Part shown: positions 36,821 to 47,311 of the stretch, piece by piece
Position numbering within the stretch: position 1 is the stretch's first letter
How the letters are laid out: every line of letters begins with the position of its first letter
Source of the DNA: JAJFJD01 sp965228695
Lineage (GTDB): Bacteria; Pseudomonadota; Alphaproteobacteria; UBA8366
Direction: 5' to 3'
NCBI GenBank assembly: GCA_965228695.1
Contig: CBDDIB010000002.1
Span: 1,364,001-1,428,000, forward strand
DNA length: 64,000 nucleotides
The notes under the pieces: generated by a model
What the model was told of the DNA's origin: nothing
Seen by the model: only the letters and a program-made list of their open reading frames with translations
The model's database searches: none
Translations under genes and position numbers: made by a program

Positions 36821-37612
36821 TCAGCAGCGGTCGAATTGCGCCGTTTCTTGGGGCTGTATCAACCCGATGTCAATCAGCGCCTCCCGTTGCCGACGCCAGC
36901 GGGTTTCGGCCCATCGACGTCCGACCGTCCGAAAGACGATCCCCGGCATGTCCGCCTGGATCGGCCCGGCGCAGTCGAACCAGAGCCGCCGCACCCATTG
37001 GTAGATCGCGGTCCGCTCCTCCAGCGCCAGCGCTTGGAGTTGTCGGCGCAGGAAGATCTTTCCGAAAGCGACATGCCGGCCCTCGTCCCGGGCGATCAAC
37101 GCGTTCATCTGCTTGAACAACGGGCAGGGGAACCAATCACCGTAAAGCTGCTGCAATCGCAGGCCTTCGCCTTCCAGCACGATGTGAAAGGCGACGATGG
37201 CGCCGTGATACGAACCGCGCCATCCCAAGGCGCCCTCATAAGCCATGGCGACGCCGTCGCAGATCTCTTCGATGCCGCCGGCCCGCGCCAGATATCGTTC
37301 GTAGTAACCGGCATGCCGTTGTTCGTCGGCAACCTGCGTCTTCACGAAACGGATGGCGTTTTCGTCGTCGAGTTCGCGGAGAAGCCGTTCGCACATGGTG
37401 ATCGTCGCAAGCTCGCCGTAATAGAGCTGGCTGATGGCGGTCCGCACATATTGCATCCGCAGCCACGCCGGTTTCTTGACGCCGGTATCCCAATCGATGC
37501 CGTCGTCGGTGATCGCCGCGGCGCCCAATCCCTTGTCGGTCAGCCGATCAAGTTGCGCGGCATGGATAGCGGCGCCATGATCCATGGCGGTTAAGGCGGC
37601 GTTATTCCGCAT
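36821..37612 (-). CDS. Ferritin-like diiron protein
   Basis: A 263-residue helical protein of the ferritin-like superfamily. Two carboxylate/His motifs, DEQRHAGYYERY near residue 96 and RDEGRHVAFGKIFL near 175, plus Glu-bearing helices (QLYYGELATITMCERLL, LEGEGLRLQQ) suggest a diiron site of the R2/oxygenase type. It could be a diiron oxidase or hydroxylase acting on a lipid or small molecule; this is inference. It overlaps the end of the upstream DUF3047 gene by 11 bp, so the two are coupled, and it precedes the glycosyltransferase gene. Confidence 0.72.
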   Translation of the reverse strand: MRNNAALTAMDHGAAIHAAQLDRLTDKGLGAAAITDDGIDWDTGVKKPAWLRMQYVRTAISQLYYGELATITMCERLLRELDDENAIRFVKTQVADEQRHAGYYERYLARAGGIEEICDGVAMAYEGALGWRGSYHGAIVAFHIVLEGEGLRLQQLYGDWFPCPLFKQMNALIARDEGRHVAFGKIFLRRQLQALALEERTAIYQWVRRLWFDCAGPIQADMPGIVFRTVGRRWAETRWRRQREALIDIGLIQPQETAQFDRC

Positions 37613-38291
37613 GAATGCTGAGGTCCGCGACCTTGGCCATGCTCATCCCGCGCTTGTCGTCCGTATCCGCTGAGATGGCGATGACGCGGGCCTTCGGCGG
37701 CGGATATCCGAACGCGCGTTCGAAATCCGCATCGATATCCACGGATTCCGGAAACCAATGTCCGGTCGGGCTGTCCCCGGGCCTGAGGATAATGATTCGC
37801 CCGTTCGCGTTGAGGTAGGGGTTTTCAATCAGGTCGCCCCGCTTGCGGATACCGCCCCATACATAGGTCAGCACCTTGCCGCGCAGCGGCGATGTCCGGG
37901 TCCATCTACCGACCTGATCCAGCAGGGACCAGCGGCCGGAGGCGCTGTCCTGGGTATCGAAACAGATGTGGATCGCCAGCGGCCGGTCATCCATGCCCTT
38001 CATGGATTGATCGGTTGCCGGCGGCGTCATGTCCACCCGCCAGCGCCAACTCAGCCGGGTCACGGTGTTCTGCGCCACCGTCAGCTCGCGGTAGAGGAAA
38101 CCGACGCTTTCCGTTGCGGATACCTTGATCGCGCCGTTCGGTGCGGCCCGGAATGCCGTCGCGGGCTTGCCGGGGACTTTCAAGGTTTTCCAGCCGGGAG
38201 GGGCGTCTAGGCCGGAATTCGGTCTGGTTTCTGCGGCGGCGCTACCGACGATGAGCAGCGCTGCTGCGGCGGCGATCGGTGGTATCTTCAT
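37602..38291 (-). CDS. DUF3047 family exported protein
   Basis: A 229-residue protein with a signal peptide (MKIPPIAAAAALLIVGSAAA) and the DUF3047 domain: RLSWRWRVD near the middle, LTYVWGG and a C-terminal KARVIAISADTDD. The fold is a beta sandwich of unknown function, probably periplasmic. The frame is open to 38342, but the ATG at 38291 fits the signal peptide. It is the first gene of a three-gene minus-strand operon (DUF3047, ferritin-like, TIGR04283). Confidence 0.83.
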   Translation of the reverse strand: MKIPPIAAAAALLIVGSAAAETRPNSGLDAPPGWKTLKVPGKPATAFRAAPNGAIKVSATESVGFLYRELTVAQNTVTRLSWRWRVDMTPPATDQSMKGMDDRPLAIHICFDTQDSASGRWSLLDQVGRWTRTSPLRGKVLTYVWGGIRKRGDLIENPYLNANGRIIILRPGDSPTGHWFPESVDIDADFERAFGYPPPKARVIAISADTDDKRGMSMAKVADLSIHAE

Positions 38292-38400
38292 ACGCGGGAC
38301 TATCGGCAAACCGCGAGCCGATTTGAAATAACAACTTCTCACACACGTGAGACCGCCCCGCGATCACGGGCTGCGGGCCGCCGAAGAACGAGTATACCGG

Positions 38401-39540
38401 TCAGCCGCGCTGCCAGACCGCGCCTTTTTCCAGTAGCGACGCGACATCCGCCTGTGGCATCCCCCAATCTTCCAGGGCCGCTGCGGTATCGGCGCCCGGT
38501 TGCGGCGGCGGACATTGGACTTCGAGCTCGGTCCTGCTGAAGCGGGGCGCCGGTGCCGGTTGGACCACGCCGTCGATCTCTATGAACGTATCCCGTGCCT
38601 TCATATGCGGATGATCCGGCGCCTCGCCCATCGATAGAACGGGAGCGAAACAAACATCGGTGCCTTCCAGGATATCGCACCATTCGTCCCGGGTCTTTTG
38701 CTTGAACAGCGCCCGCAGCATGTCTTTCATCTCCGGCCATTTGTCCCGGTCGAGCTGTTCCGGGAGGGACTCCTTTTCCAGGCCGAGGCGTTGCAGGAGC
38801 TCCGCATAGAATTGCGGTTCGATCGACGCGACGCTGATGAATTCGCCGTCCTTCGTCTCATAGGCGCCATAGTAATGCGAGCCGCCGTCGAGCTGGTTGG
38901 CCTCGCGCTCGTCCTTCCAAACGCCGATGGATCGCAGCCCGTAGGCCGCCGTGATAAGCGACGCGGCCCCGTCGACCATCGCGACGTCCAGAACCTGGCC
39001 CTTGCCCGATTTCGAAGCCTCCAGGATCGCGCTGACCATGCCAAGCGCGAGATACAGCGCGCCGCCGCCGAAATCGCCGACGATATTCAGCGGCGGGGAC
39101 GGCGGTCCTTCCTTCGGTCCGATGGCGTGCAACGCGCCGGTGAGGGCGATGTAGTTGATGTCGTGGCCCGCGGCCTGGGCGAGGGGGCCCTCTTGGCCCC
39201 AGCCGGTCATCCGGCCGTAGGCCAGTTTAGGATTTCGGGCGAGGCAGACATCCGGTCCGACCCCGAGACGCTCCATGACGCCGGGGCGGAATCCCTCGAT
39301 TAGGCCGTCGGCTTGATCCACCAGCTTGAGCGCCGTCTCGATTCCGTCCGGATGTTTCAGGTCGATCGAGACAGACCGGCGGCTGCGATTCAGGACGTTT
39401 GACCGGAACATCGGCTGATCCGGGTCGACCCGATCGATGCGCAGGATATCCGCGCCTAAATCCGCCAGCAGCATCGCGCACATCGGCCCCGGGCCGATTC
39501 CCGCAAACTCGACAATCTTCACACCAGCTAAGGGTCCCAT
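38401..39540 (-). CDS. CaiB/BaiF CoA-transferase family protein, alpha-methylacyl-CoA racemase type
   Basis: A 379-residue class III CoA-transferase family enzyme most like alpha-methylacyl-CoA racemase. MGPLAGVKIVEFAGIGPGPM is the racemase N-terminus. GWGQEGPLAQAAGHDINYIALTGAL contains the His of the racemase pair, and NIVGDFGGGALYLALGM the Asp. It should epimerise the 2-methyl centre of branched acyl-CoAs so that they can be beta-oxidised. It is divergent from the type I CoA-transferase gene at 39687. Confidence 0.88.
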   Translation of the reverse strand: MGPLAGVKIVEFAGIGPGPMCAMLLADLGADILRIDRVDPDQPMFRSNVLNRSRRSVSIDLKHPDGIETALKLVDQADGLIEGFRPGVMERLGVGPDVCLARNPKLAYGRMTGWGQEGPLAQAAGHDINYIALTGALHAIGPKEGPPSPPLNIVGDFGGGALYLALGMVSAILEASKSGKGQVLDVAMVDGAASLITAAYGLRSIGVWKDEREANQLDGGSHYYGAYETKDGEFISVASIEPQFYAELLQRLGLEKESLPEQLDRDKWPEMKDMLRALFKQKTRDEWCDILEGTDVCFAPVLSMGEAPDHPHMKARDTFIEIDGVVQPAPAPRFSRTELEVQCPPPQPGADTAAALEDWGMPQADVASLLEKGAVWQRG

Positions 39541-39686
39541 CGGTTTTCCTTTCGATTGACGGCCTTCCCGGCAGCAAGCCTCAGCGACGCCCGACCTGTC
39601 AAATCATCGGAGGATCGTTCCCGGCGCAACTTGCTGTCCCATCGCCTGCTGGGTAATTCTAAGAACATGGCGCGGAAGACCTCTTC

Positions 39687-41273
39687 ATGAGCAAGCTGAC
39701 GGACGCCAAGGACGCAGCATCCTTGGTGGCGGACGGCATGACCCTGGCGGTCGATGGCTTTGTCGGATCGGCGACGCCCGAGGAGCTGCTTTGCGCGTTG
39801 GAGTCCCGGTTCCGGGAGCACGGCAGTCCGAAGGACCTGACGGTGATTGCATCCACCGGACAAGGGGATGCGCAGGGGCGCGGTCTCGACCGGCTGGCGC
39901 ATCCGGGATTGATCGGCCGCCTCATCACGTCCTACTTGAACCTGAACCGGATCCTGCAGAAACGGCTGATCGACGAGGAGTTGGAAGGATACCTCCTGCC
40001 GCTTGGCGTCATCGTACAGCTCTACCGGGAGATCGCGGCGGGCCGGCCCGGGCTGATAACGCATATCGGCTTGAATACTTTCGTCGATCCCCGCCAGGAG
40101 GGCGGCCGCGTGAACGCCCGTACCGTCGAAGATCTGGTGGAGGTGCTGACGCTGGCCGGGCAGGAATGGCTTTTCTATCCGAGCATGAAGCTGGATGTCG
40201 GTTTCCTGCGCGGCACCACGGCGGATGCGGACGGTAACATCACGATGGAGCGCGAGATCGCGACCTTCCAAGGCCCGTCCTTCGCGCAGGCGGTTCGCAA
40301 TTCGGGCGGTACCGTCATCGCTCAGGTGGAACGCGTCGTCGAGCGCGGCGCGCTCAAGCCCCGCGACGTCGTCATTCCCGGCCATCTGGTCGATCACGTG
40401 GTTCTGGGGACGGCGGAAAACCATCGGCAGACTTTTGCATCGGTCTACAATCCCTTGTTCAGCGGCGAGGAACGCGCCGAGATCGGCGAGATCGCGCCGG
40501 TTCCGTTGGATACGCGGAAATTGATCGGCCGGCGGGCGGCGATGGAACTGCAGCGTGGCGATGTTGTGAATTTGGGCGTCGGCATTGCCGGCTATGTCGC
40601 GACCGTGGCGCGCGAGGAGGAATGCGGCGATGCGTTCACATTGACCGTCGAATCCGGCGCGACCGGCGGCTATCCGGCCTACAATCTCGATTTCGGCGCG
40701 TCGATCAACGCCGGGTCCGTGATCGATCATACCTATCAGTTCGACTTCTATGACGGCGGCGGGCTCGACATCACGATCGTCGGACTGGCGCAAATGGACG
40801 CCGCCGGCAATGTGAATGTTTCGAAGCTGGCGCACCGGATTCCGGGCGTCGGCGGCTTCTTCAATGTCACGCAAGGAGCGGAGCGGGTCGTTTTCTGCGG
40901 TCTGTTTACCGCTGGCGAGCAGGACATCGCGGTGACGCCCGATGGCCTGCGCATCGATCGCGACGGTCCGGTGGTGAAATTCGTCGAACAGGTCGAGCAA
41001 GTGACGTTCAATGCCCGACAGGCCTTGGCCAAGGGCCAGCGCGTGACCGCGATGACCGAACGGGGCGTGTTCGAGATCACGGATGACGGTCCGGTCTTGA
41101 CCGAGATAGCGCCGGGCGTCGACCTGGAACGCGACATCGCCGCCCGCATGGGGTTTCGCCCGGCCGTCAGTCCGACGCTTTCGCTCATGCCCGCCGAGAT
41201 ATTTCGCCCCGGCCGTTTCGACCTTGCCCGATATTTAAACCGCCGACCCGTTAGCAGGGAGATCAATCCATAA
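39687..41273 (+). CDS. Type I acyl-CoA:carboxylate CoA-transferase (YdiF / propionate CoA-transferase-like)
   Basis: A 528-residue fused alpha-beta CoA-transferase that moves CoA between acetate, propionate, acetoacetate or similar acids. The N-terminal half has the CoA-binding SATPEELLCALESRF region. The catalytic Glu322 is in VESGATGGYPAYNLDFGAS, and GVGIAGYVATVA precedes it. The length fits the one-polypeptide members. Its TAA overlaps the next ATG (TAATG), so it is coupled to the MaoC-like gene. The substrate is unknown. Confidence 0.88.
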   Translation: MSKLTDAKDAASLVADGMTLAVDGFVGSATPEELLCALESRFREHGSPKDLTVIASTGQGDAQGRGLDRLAHPGLIGRLITSYLNLNRILQKRLIDEELEGYLLPLGVIVQLYREIAAGRPGLITHIGLNTFVDPRQEGGRVNARTVEDLVEVLTLAGQEWLFYPSMKLDVGFLRGTTADADGNITMEREIATFQGPSFAQAVRNSGGTVIAQVERVVERGALKPRDVVIPGHLVDHVVLGTAENHRQTFASVYNPLFSGEERAEIGEIAPVPLDTRKLIGRRAAMELQRGDVVNLGVGIAGYVATVAREEECGDAFTLTVESGATGGYPAYNLDFGASINAGSVIDHTYQFDFYDGGGLDITIVGLAQMDAAGNVNVSKLAHRIPGVGGFFNVTQGAERVVFCGLFTAGEQDIAVTPDGLRIDRDGPVVKFVEQVEQVTFNARQALAKGQRVTAMTERGVFEITDDGPVLTEIAPGVDLERDIAARMGFRPAVSPTLSLMPAEIFRPGRFDLARYLNRRPVSREINP

Positions 41274-42412
41274 TGTCCGACGACACCAAGCAATTCCCGA
41301 AAATCACAGAGCAGGGCATGGACGCGCTGCGCCAGCGGATCGGGGTCAAGATCGAAAACACGCTCGAACCGTGGTGCCACGAGGCGACGCGGGACAATAT
41401 CCGCCACTATGCGCACGGGATCGGCGACGACAACCCGCTGTGGTGCGATCCCGATTATGCGGCCGGCACGCCGCATGGCGGGATCATCGCTCCGCCGTCT
41501 TTCCTGTTTGCGTGCAGCCGGATCATTTCCGGATATGTCGGCGGGTTACCGGGCGTGCACGCGATGTGGGCGGGGGCCGATTTCACGTGGCACGGCGTCA
41601 TCCGCCGGAATGACGAAATTCATACGGAAGCGTCGCTCAAGGACCTGATCGAGCACGACACACGGTTTTCCGGCCGGGCGGTCCAGCAGATCTACCATGT
41701 GCGGTTTTTCAACGGCGGCGGCGAACTCTTGGCGGAGGCCGATAGCTGGTGTTTCCGGACGGATCGCGATGCGGCGCGGGAAGAAGGTACGAAATACACT
41801 GAGCTCAAGGAAAAGCCCGATGTTGCGTATAGCGACGCCGATCTGGCGGAATTCTTCAAGCATTACGAGGAGGAAAACGTCCGCGGGGCCGCGCCGCGCT
41901 ACTACGAGGACGTCTCTGTCGGTGACGAAGTGCCGCGCATCGTCAAGGGGCCGATGACGGTCACCGGATTTATCGCCTATGCGCAGGGTTGGGGCGGTCT
42001 GTACATCCGCGCCAATAAACTCGCCTGGAAACAAGTAAAGGCGCACCGGGGATTGGGCATCAAGAATAAGTACGGCATTCCCGATTGTCCGGAACGGGTG
42101 CATTGGGAAGACGAGTTCGCGACGCGCGTCGGTGCGCCCGCCGCCTATGACTACGGGCCGGAGCGTTGTTCCTGGATGACGCATCATTTGACCAACTGGA
42201 TGGGCGACACAGGATTTCTAAGGTCTTGTTATACCGAGATTCGCCGGCATAACCCGGTGGGGGACATGTTGTTCATCGACGGGACGGTGAAACGCAAATT
42301 CGTCGAGGACGGATCGGGGTATATCGAAATCGAACAACAAGCGGTGCAACAGGATGGCGAACTTTCGGCGCGGGGACATGGCGTCGTGCGGCTACCGATG
42401 CGCGAAAAATGA
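41273..42412 (+). CDS. MaoC-like double hotdog dehydratase
   Basis: A 379-residue protein with two hotdog domains of the FAS1-like dehydratase / MaoC type, a hydratase for acyl-CoA or thioester substrates. The N-terminal half contains HYAHGIGDDNPLWCDPDYA and GIIAPPSFLFACSR, the canonical N-terminal hydratase segment with its Asp and His neighbours. The second half is reached after a linker near residue 200 (FIAYAQGWGG). It is coupled to the preceding CoA-transferase by a 1-bp overlap and probably hydrates the product of the same pathway. Confidence 0.8.
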   Translation: MSDDTKQFPKITEQGMDALRQRIGVKIENTLEPWCHEATRDNIRHYAHGIGDDNPLWCDPDYAAGTPHGGIIAPPSFLFACSRIISGYVGGLPGVHAMWAGADFTWHGVIRRNDEIHTEASLKDLIEHDTRFSGRAVQQIYHVRFFNGGGELLAEADSWCFRTDRDAAREEGTKYTELKEKPDVAYSDADLAEFFKHYEEENVRGAAPRYYEDVSVGDEVPRIVKGPMTVTGFIAYAQGWGGLYIRANKLAWKQVKAHRGLGIKNKYGIPDCPERVHWEDEFATRVGAPAAYDYGPERCSWMTHHLTNWMGDTGFLRSCYTEIRRHNPVGDMLFIDGTVKRKFVEDGSGYIEIEQQAVQQDGELSARGHGVVRLPMREK

Positions 42413-42479
42413 GCAGGTTTAGCGTGTTGCACCTGCATCACCCTCGGCAACATTGCTGCGGCTGTGTAAACCATAAGTG

Positions 42480-42509
42480 TTGACCATAGAGGTGCGGAGG
42501 AGGTTTATT
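42480..42509 (+). promoter_or_regulatory. Putative promoter of the OmpA-like gene
   Basis: TTGACC at 42480-42485 and TTTATT at 42504-42509 have an 18-bp spacer, about 40 bp before the OmpA-like start codon. The match to the housekeeping consensus is moderate. Confidence 0.4.
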
Positions 42510-42548
42510 CCTGAGAGGGCACGCCGATAGTTTGAAGAAAGGTTCACG

Positions 42549-43595
42549 ATGTTTTTTCGCAGAACAATTATGTCGCTCATTTGCATGGGCGCGTTGGTCT
42601 TTGGATCGACGCTGGCCGCGGCGAACGACAAGGGGCTGTATATCGGCGGTGCCGGCGGCCTGAACTTCCTCACGGAAGATTCCGATCTCAATTCCGCCGA
42701 AGCGGAATACGACGATTGGGATTGGGCCGTTTCCGGCGCCCTTGGGTATGCACTCGGTAACGGTTTGCGGTTAGAGACCGAAGTCGGGTACCGCCCGAAC
42801 GATATCGATAACATCACCGGCGTCGCGGGCGGCTCGGGCGATGTCGATGTCCTGAACTGGATGTTCAACGCCTTATACGATTTCAAGCAACTCAACCTGC
42901 CGGTCACCCCGTATATCGGTGGCGGTATCGGTATCGCGCATGTGGATTTCGATGGCGTGACCCCGGTCGCGGGCAGCACCATTAACGATTCGGACATCGG
43001 TTTTGCCTTCCAGGGCATTGCCGGATTGTCCTTGGCCTTGACGGAAAATCTGGCCGCGACGCTCGATTATCGCCACCTGCGCGTGCCGCATGTCAGCTTT
43101 AGCACCAATGGCGGTACCAGTGTCGACAGCGATTACGCGACCAACCAGGTCATGATCGGCCTGCGCTACACGTTCGGTGCGCCGCCGAAACCGGCCCCCG
43201 CGCCGGCGCCGGTCAAACAACCGGAACCAGCGCCGAAACCGGCCCCCGCACCCAAGGTGCAGCTGCAGCCGAAGGAATTCATCGTCTTCTTCGACTTCGA
43301 TCAGTCGACGCTGACGCCGGAAGCGCAGAAGATCGTAAACGATGCTGCCGCGGAAGCGCGCAAGGGGTATGTGCGGATCAAGCTCGCCGGCCATGCCGAC
43401 CGGGCGGGTTCCTCGCAGTACAATATCGGCCTGTCGCAACGGCGTGCGAATGCGGTGGAAGCCGAACTGCGCCGTCTCGGCCTGTCGTCGACGGATATCG
43501 CGACCGAAGCCAAGGGTGAGGCCGAGCCTCTCGTCCCGACGGCGGACGGCGTTCCGGAGCCGCAGAACCGGCGCGTCGAAATCATGATGCAGTAG
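42549..43595 (+). CDS. OmpA family outer membrane protein
   Basis: A 348-residue outer membrane protein. A signal peptide (residues 1-25) is followed by an 8-stranded beta-barrel domain at about 26-215 (KGLYIGGAGGLNFLTEDSDL first, LRYTFGA last). A proline/alanine-rich linker (PAPAPAPVKQPEPAPKPAPA) leads to the periplasmic OmpA domain at about 245-348. The peptidoglycan-binding block includes FFDFDQSTLTPEAQKIV, LAGHADRAGSSQYNIGLSQ and the conserved NRRVEI end. It anchors the outer membrane to peptidoglycan. GAAAGG precedes the ATG. Confidence 0.93.
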   Translation: MFFRRTIMSLICMGALVFGSTLAAANDKGLYIGGAGGLNFLTEDSDLNSAEAEYDDWDWAVSGALGYALGNGLRLETEVGYRPNDIDNITGVAGGSGDVDVLNWMFNALYDFKQLNLPVTPYIGGGIGIAHVDFDGVTPVAGSTINDSDIGFAFQGIAGLSLALTENLAATLDYRHLRVPHVSFSTNGGTSVDSDYATNQVMIGLRYTFGAPPKPAPAPAPVKQPEPAPKPAPAPKVQLQPKEFIVFFDFDQSTLTPEAQKIVNDAAAEARKGYVRIKLAGHADRAGSSQYNIGLSQRRANAVEAELRRLGLSSTDIATEAKGEAEPLVPTADGVPEPQNRRVEIMMQ

Positions 43596-43618
43596 GCTTC
43601 GACAGCGACTTTAACGGC

Positions 43619-43655
43619 AACCGGCCGGACCCTAGGGTCCGGCCGGTTTGTCTTT
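43619..43655 (+). terminator. Intrinsic terminator after the OmpA-like gene
   Basis: A perfect 30-base palindrome at 43619-43648 (arm AACCGGCCGGACCCT) is followed by TTGTCTTT. On the plus strand it ends the OmpA-like transcript 24 bp after the stop codon. Confidence 0.8.
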
Positions 43656-43706
43656 GGGCCGATGCGAAACGTGACCGTTGCATCAACGCCTGCGCCGCAA
43701 CAATGC

Positions 43707-44276
43707 CTATTTCTTGGGTTGTAACGTGGTCGTCTGCAAGGGACTGCACGCCGCGCTGGCGAGCTGCGTGGACCCGTTATTATGCAGCGCCAGTTGTGCG
43801 AGGTTGACCCGGCTTTGCGCGGTCTTCTGGAACAGCGTGGTTGCATCGGCGCAGAACTGATCGCGATCCGCATTGCTGCGCGCCGAGGCTTCGTTGGCGA
43901 GCCGCGTGACGAAGCGGTTCAAGCGACGGGGACCCGATTTGCCGTAGCGGCGTTTGAATTCCCGGCGGATCGCCGTGCCGTATTTTTTAAGGCTTGCCCG
44001 ATGATTGATGACGAAGGCGTTGTAATCCGCCCGCGCGCCGCAGGACAGCGCCGCCACCATCAACTTCGTCTGCAGCCGGCGTACCTCGATCGACACGGCG
44101 CCGGCCGACGCCCGATCTTTGCCATATGCCGAACACTGATTCGCCAAACCCGTTGACACCGGCGTCACGACGGCACCCATCAACGCGAGGCCGAATACGC
44201 GCGCGCTCACGCGGCGGCCCGCTTTCGCGGCCGCCGGACTGAATCGGCGTTTCCGTTGCATCTTCATGAGCTTCAT
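43707..44276 (-). CDS. Secreted hypothetical protein, basic, cysteine-bearing
   Basis: A 189-residue protein I cannot name. The frame is open to 44351, but the ATG at 44276 has AAAGGA upstream and gives a signal peptide-like start (basic N-terminus, then FGLALMGAVVTPVSTGLA). The mature part is rich in Ala, Arg and Lys, with Cys in CSAYGK, LSCGA, FCADA and AACSP, which could form two disulfides. The long helical stretch KKYGTAIRREFKRRYGKSG is typical of uncharacterised alphaproteobacterial exported proteins. It is convergent with the OmpA-like gene. Confidence 0.65.
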   Translation of the reverse strand: MKLMKMQRKRRFSPAAAKAGRRVSARVFGLALMGAVVTPVSTGLANQCSAYGKDRASAGAVSIEVRRLQTKLMVAALSCGARADYNAFVINHRASLKKYGTAIRREFKRRYGKSGPRRLNRFVTRLANEASARSNADRDQFCADATTLFQKTAQSRVNLAQLALHNNGSTQLASAACSPLQTTTLQPKK

Positions 44277-44455
44277 GGACTGTCCTTTGTTCCGATGGTC
44301 TCTGTCAAGAGCACGAGAGATCAATTCGGTTATGTGCTCACCCGATGCCACGGTCGCACCCGCGCCGTTAACATAAAATAAAGCTATATGGTTAACTGCC
44401 GCCCAATTGCGGCAACAATAAGGACACGGCTCCTAACCTCCGCGCCGACGGCCGA

Positions 44456-46045
<1,590 letters not shown>

Positions 46046-46206
46046 CGTGTTGATCGGTCCGTCGACTCTATTGGCTGCGTCGAACGCGCCATCAGGGCCA
46101 TATCGGCCCGGCGCATGCGATGTTCAATATGAAGATGATGCCTTGATCAATCCTTTACGTGCGAAACCCGGCATAATTCTTCAACCGCCGGGCCCGCATC
46201 GAAGGA

Positions 46207-47187
46207 TCAATCGCCCGACATCGCCAGCATTTTATCGACGACCGCCTCGGTCACATTGCCGCCGGTGAGCGCGGCGACGGTCTTGCGCGATGTGTCGACC
46301 TTGCCGCTGAGAAACGCCGCGGCGGCGACCACACCGGCCGGCTCACCCATCAGCTTGCCGCGGTACAGAATCGTCCGGAAGGCGTCGGCGATATCCTGCT
46401 CGCTGATCAGAACGATTTCGTCCATGTATTCCTGCAGGTGGCTGAAGGGATACTCGCCCGGCCGCCGCGCCGAGAGGCCGTCCGCCATGCTGTCCCAATA
46501 GTCGATCGCCGTGGCTTTGCCTTGTTGCATCGAGACATAGGCCGCGTTGGCCTTTTCCGGTTGGACGCCGATCACCTTCGTGTCCGGCTTGCCGAGTTTC
46601 ACCGCCGTGGCGATCCCGGCCGCGACGCCGCCGCTGCTGACGGGCACCAGTACGGTTTCCACGTCCGGGCAATCCTCGATGATTTCCAGACCGATACTGG
46701 CATGGCCGGCGACGATTGGCGGGTATTCCCAGTTGTCGATGGCGGTCATACCGCGTTCTTCGGCAAGCCGGTCGACTGTCGGTTGGCGTTCCAAGGCATC
46801 GGTGCCGCAGAACACGACCTCGGCACCGTAACCTTTGGTATTGTCGACCTTGAACGGGCTTGTAGTGTCCAGCATGACCACGACGACCGGCACGTCCATG
46901 CTGGCCCCGGCATAGGCGTAGGCTTGGGCGAAATTGCCGGAGGATGTGACCACCAACCCGCGCTTGCGTTGCTCTTCGGTCAGCGACCGCAGCACGGTAT
47001 AGGCCGCGCGGACCTTGTAGGCCCCGGTGACTTGCAGGTTCTCGCATTTCAAGAACAGCTTCTCGCGGCCGACTTCGGCGGAGTCGCGCGCGAGCGGCAG
47101 AATCGGCGTGTGTCGGATGAAGTCGGGCAGCGCGTCGCGCGCTTCCTTGATGTCGTCGAGCGTGGTCAGGCGGGGCATCGGTCTCAT
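46207..47187 (-). CDS. Threonine/serine dehydratase family PLP enzyme
   Basis: A 326-residue fold-type II PLP enzyme that deaminates threonine, serine or a hydroxyaspartate to a 2-oxo acid. The PLP lysine is Lys58 in NLQVTGAYKVRAA, SSGNFAQAYAYAGA binds the substrate carboxylate, and VPVSSGGVAAGI is the glycine-rich phosphate loop. It lacks a C-terminal regulatory domain, so it is the catabolic, unregulated type. The start at 47187 follows the family; Met at 47178 is possible. It is divergent from the aconitase X genes (124-bp gap), which points to a joint amino-acid catabolic role. Confidence 0.85.
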   Translation of the reverse strand: MRPMPRLTTLDDIKEARDALPDFIRHTPILPLARDSAEVGREKLFLKCENLQVTGAYKVRAAYTVLRSLTEEQRKRGLVVTSSGNFAQAYAYAGASMDVPVVVVMLDTTSPFKVDNTKGYGAEVVFCGTDALERQPTVDRLAEERGMTAIDNWEYPPIVAGHASIGLEIIEDCPDVETVLVPVSSGGVAAGIATAVKLGKPDTKVIGVQPEKANAAYVSMQQGKATAIDYWDSMADGLSARRPGEYPFSHLQEYMDEIVLISEQDIADAFRTILYRGKLMGEPAGVVAAAAFLSGKVDTSRKTVAALTGGNVTEAVVDKMLAMSGD

Positions 47188-47311
47188 GGCGTTGCTGCGG
47201 GGTAGACGGGCACTATGAGCGAGGGAGATATGCGGCGCAAGCGGCGGCGTGCGGAAGCCCGTCTGCTGCGATATAAACAAAGCGGAGCACAAGACTGGTG
47301 GGGAGCACCCG

